A stretch of 64,000 nt of DNA from Jatrophihabitans sp. GAS493 (GTDB taxonomy: Bacteria > Actinomycetota > Actinomycetes > Mycobacteriales > Jatrophihabitantaceae): positions 2,170,001 through 2,234,000 of the forward strand of contig NZ_LT907982.1 of assembly GCF_900230215.1 (NCBI RefSeq), written 5' to 3'. Made by a program: the position numbers and the translations under genes. Below are positions 36,488 through 43,344 of this stretch, piece after piece. Positions within the stretch are counted from its first letter, which is position 1; each line of letters opens with the position of its first letter. Under the pieces are notes generated by a model that saw only the letters and a program-made list of their open reading frames with translations, made no database searches and had not been told where the DNA came from.

Positions 36488-36507
36488 GTGCCCCGTGAGG
36501 GACTTGA
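36488..36507 (-). repeat. Possible degenerate tRNA 3' end (third att-like relic)
   Basis: Twenty bases match 18/20 to the left end of the 35-bp attachment repeat at 37037 and 43345. On the minus strand it reads as a tRNA T-loop/acceptor end with encoded CCA. It could be the scar of an older integration at the same tRNA-Lys family, or part of another tRNA; the match is short. Confidence 0.35.
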
Positions 36508-36550
36508 CTGGTGTGTTCTGTTAAGTCGCTGTTTGTGAGAAGATCCGCCG

Positions 36551-37031
36551 GTGCAACTGCGATCAGCCCTCAACCCTCGAAACTGGGATTGGTTCGGACT
36601 GCTCATTGGCTTTTTGATCGTGCAGTGCGGGCAGTGGCTGACCGGCTCCCCAGACTCCGGTCACGGATGGTGGTGGGTTGGTTTCCTGGTGGCTTGGTAC
36701 AACTTGAGGAGTGACTACCGCAAAGGCAAGGCCGCCAAGGCCGCCAAGGCCGCCAAGGCCGCCGAGCCGATCGAGGCGCCGCAGTGGCCGTCAGGGGGGG
36801 CACCTGGTCTTGCTCCTCGACGTCGGCGCTCGCTCCCAGAACATCCCGCTGATCAAGGAAGTGCGGTCGGTCACCGGATTGGCCCTGAAACCCGCTTACC
36901 ACTTGGTTAGGGACGTGCCGAGCACGGTCATAGCCGAGATCGACGAGGCAAGCGCGACTCAGATTGCCGCGCAGCTGGCACAGCATGGCGCGCGAGTCGA
37001 GATCAAGATCGCAAGCGCGATCGAGGAGTGA
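36551..37031 (+). pseudogene. Frameshifted membrane protein with L7/L12 C-terminal-like domain
   Basis: The frame from GTG 36551 encodes two hydrophobic segments (LLIGFLIVQCGQWLTG; WWWVGFLVAWYNL), then a KAAKAAKAAKAA tract made by a 9-bp repeat. At a seven-G run (36794-36800) the frame should change by one base. The overlapping frame then encodes a ribosomal L7/L12 C-terminal-like domain: IPLIKEVRSVTGLALKPAYHLV... ending ARVEIKIAS. With six Gs the two parts would join into one 159-aa protein. Thus it is a frameshift mutant, a slippage-controlled gene or an assembly error. Such domain use outside the ribosome is seen in actinobacteria; the role is unknown. Confidence 0.78.
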
Positions 37032-37036
37032 AGCTG

Positions 37037-37071
37037 GTGCGCCGTCAGGGACTTGAACCCCGAACCCGCTG
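37037..37071. repeat. Attachment-site repeat, left copy (attL)
   Basis: A 35-bp sequence identical to 43345-43379. Read on the minus strand it is the anticodon-stem-to-acceptor end of a tRNA like actinobacterial tRNA-Lys(CUU): T-loop TTCAAGT, then CCCTGACGGCGCA. The copy continues into CCA on its left side, which the other copy does not, so this is probably the original chromosomal 3' end. The 5' half of the tRNA is not adjacent, and is expected beyond the right edge of the window. Confidence 0.85.
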
Positions 37072-37174
37072 AGTAGGGGCAGGAGCATAAGCCAGGATCA
37101 CGCTGAGCCAGATTGACCAGCAAAAACAAGGAACAGTGCCAGCAGAGATAATTCGCAAACATCGCCGTTCATGC

Positions 37175-37203
37175 TCAATTTTCGGTATTCTTTCGGTACC
37201 GAG
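37175..37203 (+). repeat. 29-bp near-repeat near the left end of the element (copy A)
   Basis: Matches 23 of 29 positions with 43265-43293 in the same orientation; the core is TTTCGGTA preceded by a TCGG.ATT block. Each copy is just inside one end of the 6.3-kb element. They would flank the core in the circular form, as integrase arm sites do. It also lies in the promoter region of the 101-aa gene, so an operator role is equally possible. Confidence 0.6.
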
Positions 37204-37229
37204 CTGACCCCAACGAAGGGGAGTTTCAC

Positions 37230-37535
37230 GTGATCGCTGAGTACCAATACGGGACCGCAACTGTCCGACTCGACGCCGATGCAGAGGATGGCGTGCTCTT
37301 GATGCCGGACCCTGGCGCTGATGTGGCCGACCCGATGCCGCTCATGGAGACCTTGGCAGACGGCACCGTTGCGAGGGTCGGCGCTGGGAGCATCCAAGAG
37401 CAGGACTGGAACGAAGCCGTCGGAGCGCTCTACGCTGCTGGCTACGGGCTGGCGTTCGACGGTGAGTCAATCGGCACGGTGGACGGCATGGCTGCCTACG
37501 CGATTGCGCCGCTCGACACGTGCGAGCTGTACTAG
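37230..37535 (+). CDS. Hypothetical 101-aa acidic protein
   Basis: Not recognised. An acidic soluble protein rich in Asp and Gly (DADAEDGVLLMPDPGADVADP) with a hydrophobic C-terminal half and one Cys near the end. GTG 37230 follows GAAGGGGAG by 6 nt, a good ribosome-binding site. It is the first gene inside the element and has the TTTCGGTA motif in its upstream region. Acidic small phage-encoded proteins are sometimes inhibitors or DNA mimics, but nothing here proves it. Confidence 0.6.
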   Translation: MIAEYQYGTATVRLDADAEDGVLLMPDPGADVADPMPLMETLADGTVARVGAGSIQEQDWNEAVGALYAAGYGLAFDGESIGTVDGMAAYAIAPLDTCELY

Positions 37536-37564
37536 ACGACTCTGGCCTGGCCGCCGCTGCTCAC

Positions 37565-38080
37565 TCAATGGGCGGCAACTGGGTGAAGCTGCGCCAGACG
37601 ACCCATCAGAGCGCCCAGTTGCTCGACGGACGCTCTGATATCCGTCCTGAGTTGCGCCAGCTGATCAGGTGACCACTTGCTCATGCGGGGAGGACCAGAG
37701 CGCTTCTGGAGAGCCGTCTGCGGCAAGCCGTCAGGGTTCTCGCCAGCGGGAAACCAGAAGCCATGAACGACTTCGTTGCGTTGATCCATGAGCTTGTTGG
37801 CGCGTTCAAACGTGGTCCGCATCGCTGGATACGGCGTCACGTCGCCTCCAGTCGCTCGGACGAGCCGTTCCCGTGTCTCGATCAGCTTCAGCGAAGACTG
37901 ATAGACGAACGACCACGACTGGCCGGTAGTCACGGCTGACCCGACCTGGCTCGCAAGTAGTGCGTACATCGCGCCAGCAGCGACGAATTCGAGTCGCGAG
38001 GCTTCAATGACGACGCGCCCGACGAGTAGCGCGACGCCGTCCCAGAGTTCGTCACTCGTGCCGTGCGGTCCCTGTGTCAC
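37565..38080 (-). CDS. Hypothetical protein with HEPN-like RNxxxH motif
   Basis: A 171-aa, mostly helical protein. Near residues 103-108 it carries RNEVVH, which fits the RX4H motif of HEPN RNase domains, preceded by a long helix (TTFERANKLMDQ) and followed by GFWFP. A second helix pair closes the protein. HEPN proteins often act in toxin-antitoxin, abortive infection or other antiviral functions. The motif is short and could be coincidental. It is transcribed leftward with the HTH-like gene upstream, as a possible cargo or immunity operon. Confidence 0.55.
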   Translation of the reverse strand: MTQGPHGTSDELWDGVALLVGRVVIEASRLEFVAAGAMYALLASQVGSAVTTGQSWSFVYQSSLKLIETRERLVRATGGDVTPYPAMRTTFERANKLMDQRNEVVHGFWFPAGENPDGLPQTALQKRSGPPRMSKWSPDQLAQLRTDIRASVEQLGALMGRLAQLHPVAAH

Positions 38081-38123
38081 CGCGTAATGGTGTCACCGAC
38101 CGCACGCTGACACGCTGCGACAC

Positions 38124-38645
38124 TCACGGTTGGCGCGCTGCTCGCTGGCGAGCTGTTCGAAGGCGTGTCTTTACCGTGTCCTTCGATATGTCGCCGCCGA
38201 TGGCCCGCACAAGTTCGTTGATCGGCTCGGTGCTGACCGCGTCAAGTATCTCGAAGATCCGCAGAAGTCCTGCGTAGTACACGTCAGGGGCCTCGCGTGG
38301 CGTCCTTGGCAACTCGCTCGCAAGGGTCTTGATGGTTGCTCGAAACTTCGCCTCCGACTCGGTCTCGCCTACCTGGCCGATTAGCGCACCGGCAATCGGA
38401 ACCAAGTTGCGCATTACTCCAGCAGTGATGCCGCGCTTCAGCGCCTCTGGTGTCAGCTCGGATGTTGGTCGAATGATGACTTCCTTCGGTCCCTGCGCGG
38501 GGGCGTCGTCGCTGGCCGAGCCCCACCATCGGACGCAGACCTCCCAACCCTCCTCGGACACGTCCGAGTTTTCGATTGCCCAGTCGGGCTGCGGTTTGAG
38601 TCCCTGAGTCCATGCCGGACTGTTCTTCGAATGCGAGATCGCCAT
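38124..38645 (-). CDS. Hypothetical protein with C-terminal HTH-like segment
   Basis: A 173-aa protein. The N-terminal half is strand-rich (WEVCVRWWGSASDD), and the last 60 residues are helical, ending in a helix-turn-helix-like INELVRAIGGDISKDTVKTR followed by a basic tail LRTARQRAARQP. That end resembles the DNA-binding C-termini of actinobacterial proteins with sigma-like HTHs. It is divergent from the excisionase-like gene across a 130-bp region rich in inverted repeats, the usual place for a repressor gene. Repressor function is inference. Confidence 0.6.
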   Translation of the reverse strand: MAISHSKNSPAWTQGLKPQPDWAIENSDVSEEGWEVCVRWWGSASDDAPAQGPKEVIIRPTSELTPEALKRGITAGVMRNLVPIAGALIGQVGETESEAKFRATIKTLASELPRTPREAPDVYYAGLLRIFEILDAVSTEPINELVRAIGGDISKDTVKTRLRTARQRAARQP

Positions 38646-38775
38646 GTCTCGATCATTGCATGAGACTCTATGGTGTGCAAGAGGTGGGTGTTAATGCAAC
38701 CTAGGGCTATCATGTGATAGGGTTGTTTCATCGAGATACCACAGGGGTCACGAGGAAAAACAGGAGGCATCATCA
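38646..38775. promoter_or_regulatory. Divergent control region of the element
   Basis: The 130 bp between the leftward HTH-like gene and the rightward excisionase-like gene hold two inverted repeats: GTCTC/GAGAC with an 11-bp spacer at 38646-38666, and a perfect CTATCA-TG-TGATAG at 38707-38720 nested in CAACC/GGTTG arms. The base composition is lower in GC than the flanks. This is the likely genetic switch, with ACAGGAGG as the rightward ribosome-binding site. Confidence 0.6.
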
Positions 38776-38997
38776 GTGGGCAACAACAGGGACGGCTCGA
38801 AGATTGGGCCAGTAGGGGACAGTGATCGGCTTCTGGAGCCGGTCGAAGTAGCAGACCTCGTCAAGTGCTCGGTAGGGCACCTGGCGAACCTGCGGTGCGC
38901 AGGAGCTGGACCGCGATGGGTTCGGTTTGGGAGCTTGCCGAGGTACTGGAAGTCAGACGTAGTCGCATACCTGACCGAAGGCGAGGTCGCCGCGTGA
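38776..38997 (+). CDS. Excisionase-like helix-turn-helix protein
   Basis: A 73-aa protein with the AlpA/excisionase-type winged HTH: LLEPVEVADLVKCSVGHLANL followed by RFGSLPRYWKSDVVAYL. Such proteins direct excision and often regulate the integrase. GTG start at 38776 after AGGAGGCATC. Its stop overlaps the next gene (GTGA at 38994). It heads the rightward operon of the element. Confidence 0.8.
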   Translation: MGNNRDGSKIGPVGDSDRLLEPVEVADLVKCSVGHLANLRCAGAGPRWVRFGSLPRYWKSDVVAYLTEGEVAA

Positions 38998-39260
38998 GCT
39001 GGGAGAAGGTGAACGGTGGCGCGCCACGTTGGCGAACCGTGCCCAGTGCGCCGCAGGTAACGCTTGACCTGGAAGAGCTTGGCCTGCTCCCCAACGGCAC
39101 GGTGCTCGAAGTCGATACTGGTCCATTCCGCGTCAGCGTCGCCAAGGTGGCGAGCGCGTCGGGGCAGCGCTTTCAGGTCCACTCTCGGAACCTGTCGGCC
39201 GAGGCGCTGGCTGGACTGCCGGTGCGCAAGCGTGAGCGCGTGCCCGTGGTGGAGGTATGA
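38994..39260 (+). CDS. Hypothetical 88-aa basic protein
   Basis: Not recognised. A small, strand-rich protein (VTLDLEELGLLPNGTVLEVD, FRVSVAKVAS) with a basic C-terminus (VRKRERVPVVEV). It is coupled on both sides by 4-bp overlaps between the excisionase-like and the repeat-containing HTH genes, so it likely works with DNA maintenance of the element. Confidence 0.65.
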   Translation: MSWEKVNGGAPRWRTVPSAPQVTLDLEELGLLPNGTVLEVDTGPFRVSVAKVASASGQRFQVHSRNLSAEALAGLPVRKRERVPVVEV

Positions 39261-40141
39261 CAGGCACTAGCGCGCTGGCCGTACCGGCAACGGACGAAGA
39301 CTGGGGCAGCCCAGCGTCCGTGGGGTCTGGGTCCAGCGGTGGCGCGAAGTCGAGCGTCGGGGGTAAGTCGCCACCGTTCAAGCTGAAATGGATACAGGAC
39401 GCAGCGAAGGCCGACCTTGGACAGCGCCTGTTTGCCGTCGCGGTGGCGATGGCTAGCTATGCGGACGGCGACGGTACGGGCATCCGTCCTAGTCAGCAGA
39501 CCATCGCGGACGGCATCGGCGTAAGTGAGCGACAGGTGAGAGGCGCGCTTCGTGACCTCGAAGCCAGAGGCGTGCTCGTGATGGTTTGCGAAGCGCCTCG
39601 GAGCTCGCGGCGGTGCAACGAGTACCGGCTGGGGGTACTGCCAGCGTCGGTGATCGAAGCGAAGCGCAAGGAGCGGGAGCGGAAGCGGAAGGTAGCTGTA
39701 CCGGCAAATGCCGACACTTCCATACCGGCAGAAAACGACGCGCTCGTACCGGCAAATGCCGACGCTTCCGTACCGGCAGATCGTGACATTTCCATACCGG
39801 CAGAAAGCGACACGCTCGTACCGGCAGATCGTGACACGTCGAATGGTCGAAATCTGCCGACTACTACATCAGGGACTACATCAGGTTCTACTACATCAAC
39901 TTTGACTACATCCCTTCCTACTACACCAGAGGGGACTACGTCCCCCATGACTACATCACCTACTACTACGGCTAGTTCGAGCGACGGCTACCGAAGCGCC
40001 AAGGAGCGTGAACTCCTGGCCGAGGCAGAGACGCTCGAAGCGATGGGCTGGAAGACGCAAGCGAGCGACCTTCGAGCGCAAGCTGCGGTCCTGAAAGTCG
40101 AACGCCTGGAGCGACGCGCCAGAGTTCCAGGCTTCGACTGA
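39257..40141 (+). CDS. HTH replication-initiator-like protein with internal repeat arrays
   Basis: A 294-aa protein. Residues about 40-125 are an HTH_36-type winged helix (GIRPSQQTIADGIGVSERQVRGALRDLEARGVL), the kind found at the N-terminus of plasmid and phage replication proteins. Residues 148-195 are six 8-residue units (VPANADTS-like), residues 203-237 are Thr/Ser-rich five-residue units, and the last 45 residues are a coiled-coil-like helix (ERELLAEAETLEAMGWKTQA). The DNA repeats behind these units resemble iterons followed by a lower-GC tract. The layout parallels lambda O, whose gene contains the origin. Replication role is inferred. Confidence 0.7.
   Translation: MTGTSALAVPATDEDWGSPASVGSGSSGGAKSSVGGKSPPFKLKWIQDAAKADLGQRLFAVAVAMASYADGDGTGIRPSQQTIADGIGVSERQVRGALRDLEARGVLVMVCEAPRSSRRCNEYRLGVLPASVIEAKRKERERKRKVAVPANADTSIPAENDALVPANADASVPADRDISIPAESDTLVPADRDTSNGRNLPTTTSGTTSGSTTSTLTTSLPTTPEGTTSPMTTSPTTTASSSDGYRSAKERELLAEAETLEAMGWKTQASDLRAQAAVLKVERLERRARVPGFD
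39699..39842 (+). repeat. Six tandem 24-bp repeats (iteron-like) inside the HTH gene
   Basis: Units begin at 39699, 39723, 39747, 39771, 39795 and 39819, all exactly 24 bp and contiguous. Every unit starts with TACCGGCA; GAC at positions 15-17 is also constant, and the rest varies. A seventh TACCGGCA lies at 39282 near the gene start. Conservation of the first eight bases through all copies exceeds what the encoded residues require. Iterons that bind an initiator protein look like this. Confidence 0.8.
39863..39969 (+). repeat. Seven ACTACATC-type repeats next to the iteron-like array
   Basis: ACTACATC or close variants start at 39863, 39875, 39890, 39905, 39920, 39935 and 39950, so mostly 15 bp apart, ending in TACTACTACG. 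The tract is markedly less GC-rich than the element average and lies 20 bp after the 24-bp array. This is the place where an unwinding region would be expected in an iteron origin. It encodes a Thr/Ser linker. Confidence 0.72.
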
Positions 40142-40146
40142 CCATC

Positions 40147-40241
40147 GCCATAGGAACCAGGCGTTCTTCGCTGTGCGTACAACGTAGAGCGCTTGGTGGG
40201 GGGCGAAGCCCCCACAGCCATAGGAACCAGGCGTTCTTCGC
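40147..40241 (+). repeat. Two perfect 25-bp direct repeats with a hairpin between them
   Basis: A 25-bp sequence containing CCATAGGAACCAGGCGTTC is repeated exactly at 40147-40171 and 40217-40241, 70 bp apart. A GTGGGGG/CCCCCAC hairpin with a GCGAAG loop lies at about 40196-40215. The 212-bp gap (40142-40353) has no gene. It could be a second origin-related site, a packaging or transfer site, a recombination site or a small RNA; the sequence does not decide. Confidence 0.65.
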
Positions 40242-40353
40242 CGCTGCGGGCTCGGCTTCGCCTTCGCCCTACGCGGCGGCAACGCTGAGCGCAATCCCAA
40301 GACGTCATCGGCACTTCCGCCGCTGATCACCCAACAGAAGGGCAATCCCCCAA

Positions 40354-41490
40354 GTGACAACCAAGAACACCACCGCCGCTGCAACACCACCGCCACCGTC
40401 GTGGCAGGCCGAGGCCGAGGCATCTCAGGTACGACTGGGCGACGCTGACCACGCCGTACGGACGTGGACCGTGGCTAAGACAGGCGCTCAGTCCGCGCTG
40501 GAGGTAATCAAGGCTGGCTGGCAGCGAGGCGACAGCGAGAGTCATTCAGCGCTCGACTACGTGCTTGCCGAGGTCGAGGCCGGGGAGCGCCTGCCTCGGC
40601 TGCTCAGTGCGGCAGAGCAGGAGCTGGAGCGGGCCAAGCGGGCATACGTCGCCAGTGACGTGACGTTGGCCGATGCCGCTGCTCGCATCCTGGGGCAGAA
40701 GCTCAACGTCGATGCCGAGGCCACAGCCATCAATCCCACAGGCCTGGCCTACGTCGCCGGGGCTGAGCCGCGTCTCATCGTGTGGCAGAAGGGGGCCTAC
40801 AAGCGCAACGCCAACGGCATGCTCAGCGGCGAGCTGGAGCTGATCTACGTCCGAGGTCGTCGTCACCGCTCCCTTGACGGCGAGCAGGTACTCACGGCGC
40901 TGGAAGACGCGGACCGCTGGCGCTTCGAGGAGTATTCAACTTCTGAGCACACAGCCTCTGAGCCGATCGACGGTGGCGAAGCGGACCGGCAGGAGGTCGG
41001 TCCAATTGTCGCCTGGCCGCCGGTCGTCATCGTTGCGACAGGGCAGTCGGTCGATGTCAAGAGCTTCGCCAGCAGCATCGCCAGCAGCATCGGAGGTGAG
41101 GTTGCCGCCAGCATGCAGGAGACCAGACCGCATGCACCAACGGTCGGTGTCCAGCTCGTCAATGGCGAGTCGGGAAGCGGCAATGTCGGGGCTCTTGCTC
41201 GCACGGCCAACGGTGGCGGCAAGGCGACGCTGGTATCGGACAGCGAGGGGTCAGACGGCCTGCGCCGTGTCGTAGTCCGTGCCGAGCTGTACTGCACGCC
41301 AGGTCGTGGCCGTCAGCACGAGGTATCGACCTACATCCGCAAACTCATCTCCGGCTCGGAGGCTCAGATCGGTCGGGCCTATGCCGGGCTCGGCCGAGTC
41401 GAAGCGGTGGTCATCGGCGCGACTCGTCCGACCGACACCGGAGGGGGAGCAATCGAGGCCACCTTCACGCTGGTGTCAAAGGCCGGCTGA
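40354..41490 (+). CDS. Orphan 378-aa protein of the element
   Basis: No family recognised. Residues 15-125 are helical and may form a coiled coil (LLSAAEQELERAKRAYVASD); 130-200 is a strand-rich section (RLIVWQKGAYKRNANGMLSGELELIYVRGRRHR). A linker is followed by a C-terminal domain of about 150 residues with alternating strands ending AVVIGATRPTDTGGGAIEATFTL. No membrane segment or nucleotide-binding motif is visible. GTG start at 40354 with a weak ribosome-binding site. A 14-bp hairpin follows the stop. Confidence 0.7.
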   Translation: MTTKNTTAAATPPPPSWQAEAEASQVRLGDADHAVRTWTVAKTGAQSALEVIKAGWQRGDSESHSALDYVLAEVEAGERLPRLLSAAEQELERAKRAYVASDVTLADAAARILGQKLNVDAEATAINPTGLAYVAGAEPRLIVWQKGAYKRNANGMLSGELELIYVRGRRHRSLDGEQVLTALEDADRWRFEEYSTSEHTASEPIDGGEADRQEVGPIVAWPPVVIVATGQSVDVKSFASSIASSIGGEVAASMQETRPHAPTVGVQLVNGESGSGNVGALARTANGGGKATLVSDSEGSDGLRRVVVRAELYCTPGRGRQHEVSTYIRKLISGSEAQIGRAYAGLGRVEAVVIGATRPTDTGGGAIEATFTLVSKAG

Positions 41491-41497
41491 CCCGTCT

Positions 41498-41537
41498 GCG
41501 CCGGAGTGCAGGGCCAGCTCGGTCTGCACTCCGGCGC
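41498..41537 (+). terminator. Hairpin after the orphan gene
   Basis: A perfect 14-bp inverted repeat (GCGCCGGAGTGCAG and its complement) with a 12-nt loop, 8 bp after the stop of the 378-aa gene. There is no T-tract. It likely ends the rightward operon. Confidence 0.75.
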
Positions 41538-42034
41538 GGTGGTCACCGCAGGGCGTGCCGCACGCGGCTGCGAAATCAACGCAGAGCAACGCTCACCCCT
41601 CCACCTTGGTACCAGGTCCACAGCGTCGTCCGAGCGCTTAGGTTCTCGCGCTCAGACGAGGCGAGCTCCCTCAAGATCTCCGGTTCCGACGACCCCAGAA
41701 CTGTGGCAAGTTCCTTGCTGCTAACACTGGCGGTGCCTGCCAGGGACGCTCTGCGGGTCATACCCCCACGCATCGAAAGGCAGCCGCTCCCGATCGCCAG
41801 CTCTGCACGCGATGCACGAGAGCAATCAAGATGCAGCTGCGCGGCTGCGAGGTCATCCGAGAGCCGCGTTCCAACCTCGTCCTAGTCATAGTCGGTCCAG
41901 CGCAAACCAAGCCGCGCACGGTCAAGCCTCTCGTCAATCTGGCGCTCAAACATTCGCCACGAACCCCGATATTAATACCGAAAAATGGTGTACGCTCTCG
42001 ACAGGAACGCTTCGATACACAAAGGGGAAAGTCA
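41538..42034. other. Intergenic region before the integrase
   Basis: About 500 bp without a convincing gene. A 61-65 codon leftward frame (41576-41773) has a possible helix SSKELATVLGSSEPEILREL but weak start signals. AATACCGAAAAAT at 41974-41986 is close to the reverse complement of the TTTTCGGTATT block at 37179. It is about 50 bp before the integrase start, suggesting that one protein binds all three places. Confidence 0.45.
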
Positions 42035-43249
42035 GTGGCGCGAGCGAAGACAACACCAGGCACGCACGGTGCGATCACGGTCATTCGACAGACCAGGCTT
42101 GAGCCGGTTGAGGTCGAGCTGACCAAGCGCACCTGGCGTAAGGCGTCCACCGACTCGCAGCCGTTGAGAGGCAAGGCAGCCGAAGGCGTGCAGCGCTACC
42201 GTGCCATCGCCACCTATCGCGACAAGGACGGCAAGTCGGTCGCTGTCGAGCGGTTCGCCACCACCGCGCCCAAGGCCGAGCACGCGCTCAAGTTGACCCT
42301 GTCGAGCTGGGAGACGAAGCGTACGGGCTCGACGGTGCGCACGGACAGCACGGTAGAGGCGGCTGGGCTTCTGTGGCTAGCCGAGGTCAAGCGCTCGGCC
42401 CTCTCGCCCAACACGCTGGGTCAGTACCAATCGACCTTTGACCGCGTGATCGCGGATACCAGTCTCGCCGCGCTGACCCTGCGCGAAGCGAACCGAGTGC
42501 CCGTGCTACGTCAGTTCCTGCAAGGCGTGGCCGACGAGCGCGGTGCTGGCACCGCCAAGACCACTCGTAGCGTGCTGTCTTCGATCCTGCGCTTCGCCGT
42601 AGAGGATGGCGTGCTCGACTACAACGCAATGCGCGACATTCGCCCCGTGAAGGCGGCTGCGAAGAAGAAGTCATCAGCGCGAGACACCAGCCGAGCGCTG
42701 ACCCGCGAAGAGCGGGACCACCTTCTGCGTGTTGCCGACGAGCACGAGATGGCAGCGCGTCTCGACGCTGCGGACATTGTGTGGTGGATGGCTGCGACCG
42801 GCTGCCGTATTACCGAGGCGCTGACTCAGCAGTGGGAAGATATCGACCTCACCGCCGACGTTCCTACCGCACTCATCCGTGGCACCAAGTCTGCAAGCGC
42901 TGAACGTCGCCTTAGCCTGTCGCCGCGACTTGTGGAGCGATTGCGCCAGCGTGCAGCCGTCAAGGGCACCGATGGCTTCGTCTTCAAGTCGCCAAGGGCT
43001 GGTGAGGCCAGCCGACCGAGAGACCGGCGTAACGTCGCCCGATGCCTGCGCCAGGTGCTCGACGCTGCCGGTCTGCCCTGGGCAACGCCACACACTCTGC
43101 GCAGGACGGCGGTAACCTTGCTGAGCGAGCAAGGCGTGCCCATCGCTGCGATTGCCGACCTCGCAGGGCACGCCAACCCAGCGATGACTCAGAACGTCTA
43201 TCTTGGGCGCAACCGGGCCAATGTCGTGGCGGGAATGGCGGTCCTGTGA
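42035..43249 (+). CDS. int: Tyrosine recombinase (integrase) of the 6.3-kb element
   Basis: A 404-aa integrase. After an arm/AP2-like N-terminus (VQRYRAIATYRDKDGKSVAVER) and a SAM-like core-binding domain (about 120-215), the catalytic domain shows Arg in TGCRITEALTQ, His-x-x-Arg in HTLRRTAV, His in AGHANPAMT and Tyr in QNVYLG. GTG 42035 with AAAGGGGAAA upstream is preferred to the ATG 204 bp earlier, since the earlier stretch covers the operator-like motif. It ends 95 bp before the right 35-bp repeat, so it is the gene that integrates this element. Confidence 0.92.
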   Translation: MARAKTTPGTHGAITVIRQTRLEPVEVELTKRTWRKASTDSQPLRGKAAEGVQRYRAIATYRDKDGKSVAVERFATTAPKAEHALKLTLSSWETKRTGSTVRTDSTVEAAGLLWLAEVKRSALSPNTLGQYQSTFDRVIADTSLAALTLREANRVPVLRQFLQGVADERGAGTAKTTRSVLSSILRFAVEDGVLDYNAMRDIRPVKAAAKKKSSARDTSRALTREERDHLLRVADEHEMAARLDAADIVWWMAATGCRITEALTQQWEDIDLTADVPTALIRGTKSASAERRLSLSPRLVERLRQRAAVKGTDGFVFKSPRAGEASRPRDRRNVARCLRQVLDAAGLPWATPHTLRRTAVTLLSEQGVPIAAIADLAGHANPAMTQNVYLGRNRANVVAGMAVL

Positions 43250-43264
43250 TGGGCTTTCACGCGG

Positions 43265-43293
43265 TCAATTCTCGGGATTATTTCGGTATCGAC
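43265..43293 (+). repeat. 29-bp near-repeat near the right end of the element (copy B)
   Basis: Partner of 37175-37203 (23/29 identical, same orientation), 16 bp after the integrase stop and 52 bp before the attachment repeat. With copy A it would flank the core on the circular form. Arm-type integrase or excisionase binding is the favoured reading. Confidence 0.6.
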
Positions 43294-43344
43294 CTTGGAC
43301 ATGCAGAGATGAACCCTCTACAGCCCAGCAATTGCGGGGATTAT

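Noticed and set aside
37037-37110. Complete tRNA-Lys gene at the left repeat
   Set aside because: Only the 3' part is present; bases after CTGA do not form the anticodon loop or D arm. The second copy at 43345 fails in the same way.
39699-39842. CRISPR array
   Set aside because: The 24-bp units are contiguous without unique spacers, lie inside a coding frame with period divisible by three, and no cas genes are nearby.
41576-41773. Small leftward gene before the integrase
   Set aside because: A 65-codon frame with one helix-like stretch, but weak start signals and overlap with the probable integrase control region.
41831-42034. N-terminal extension of the element integrase from ATG 41831
   Set aside because: The stretch has no integrase-like features and covers the AATACCGAAAAAT motif; GTG 42035 has a good ribosome-binding site.
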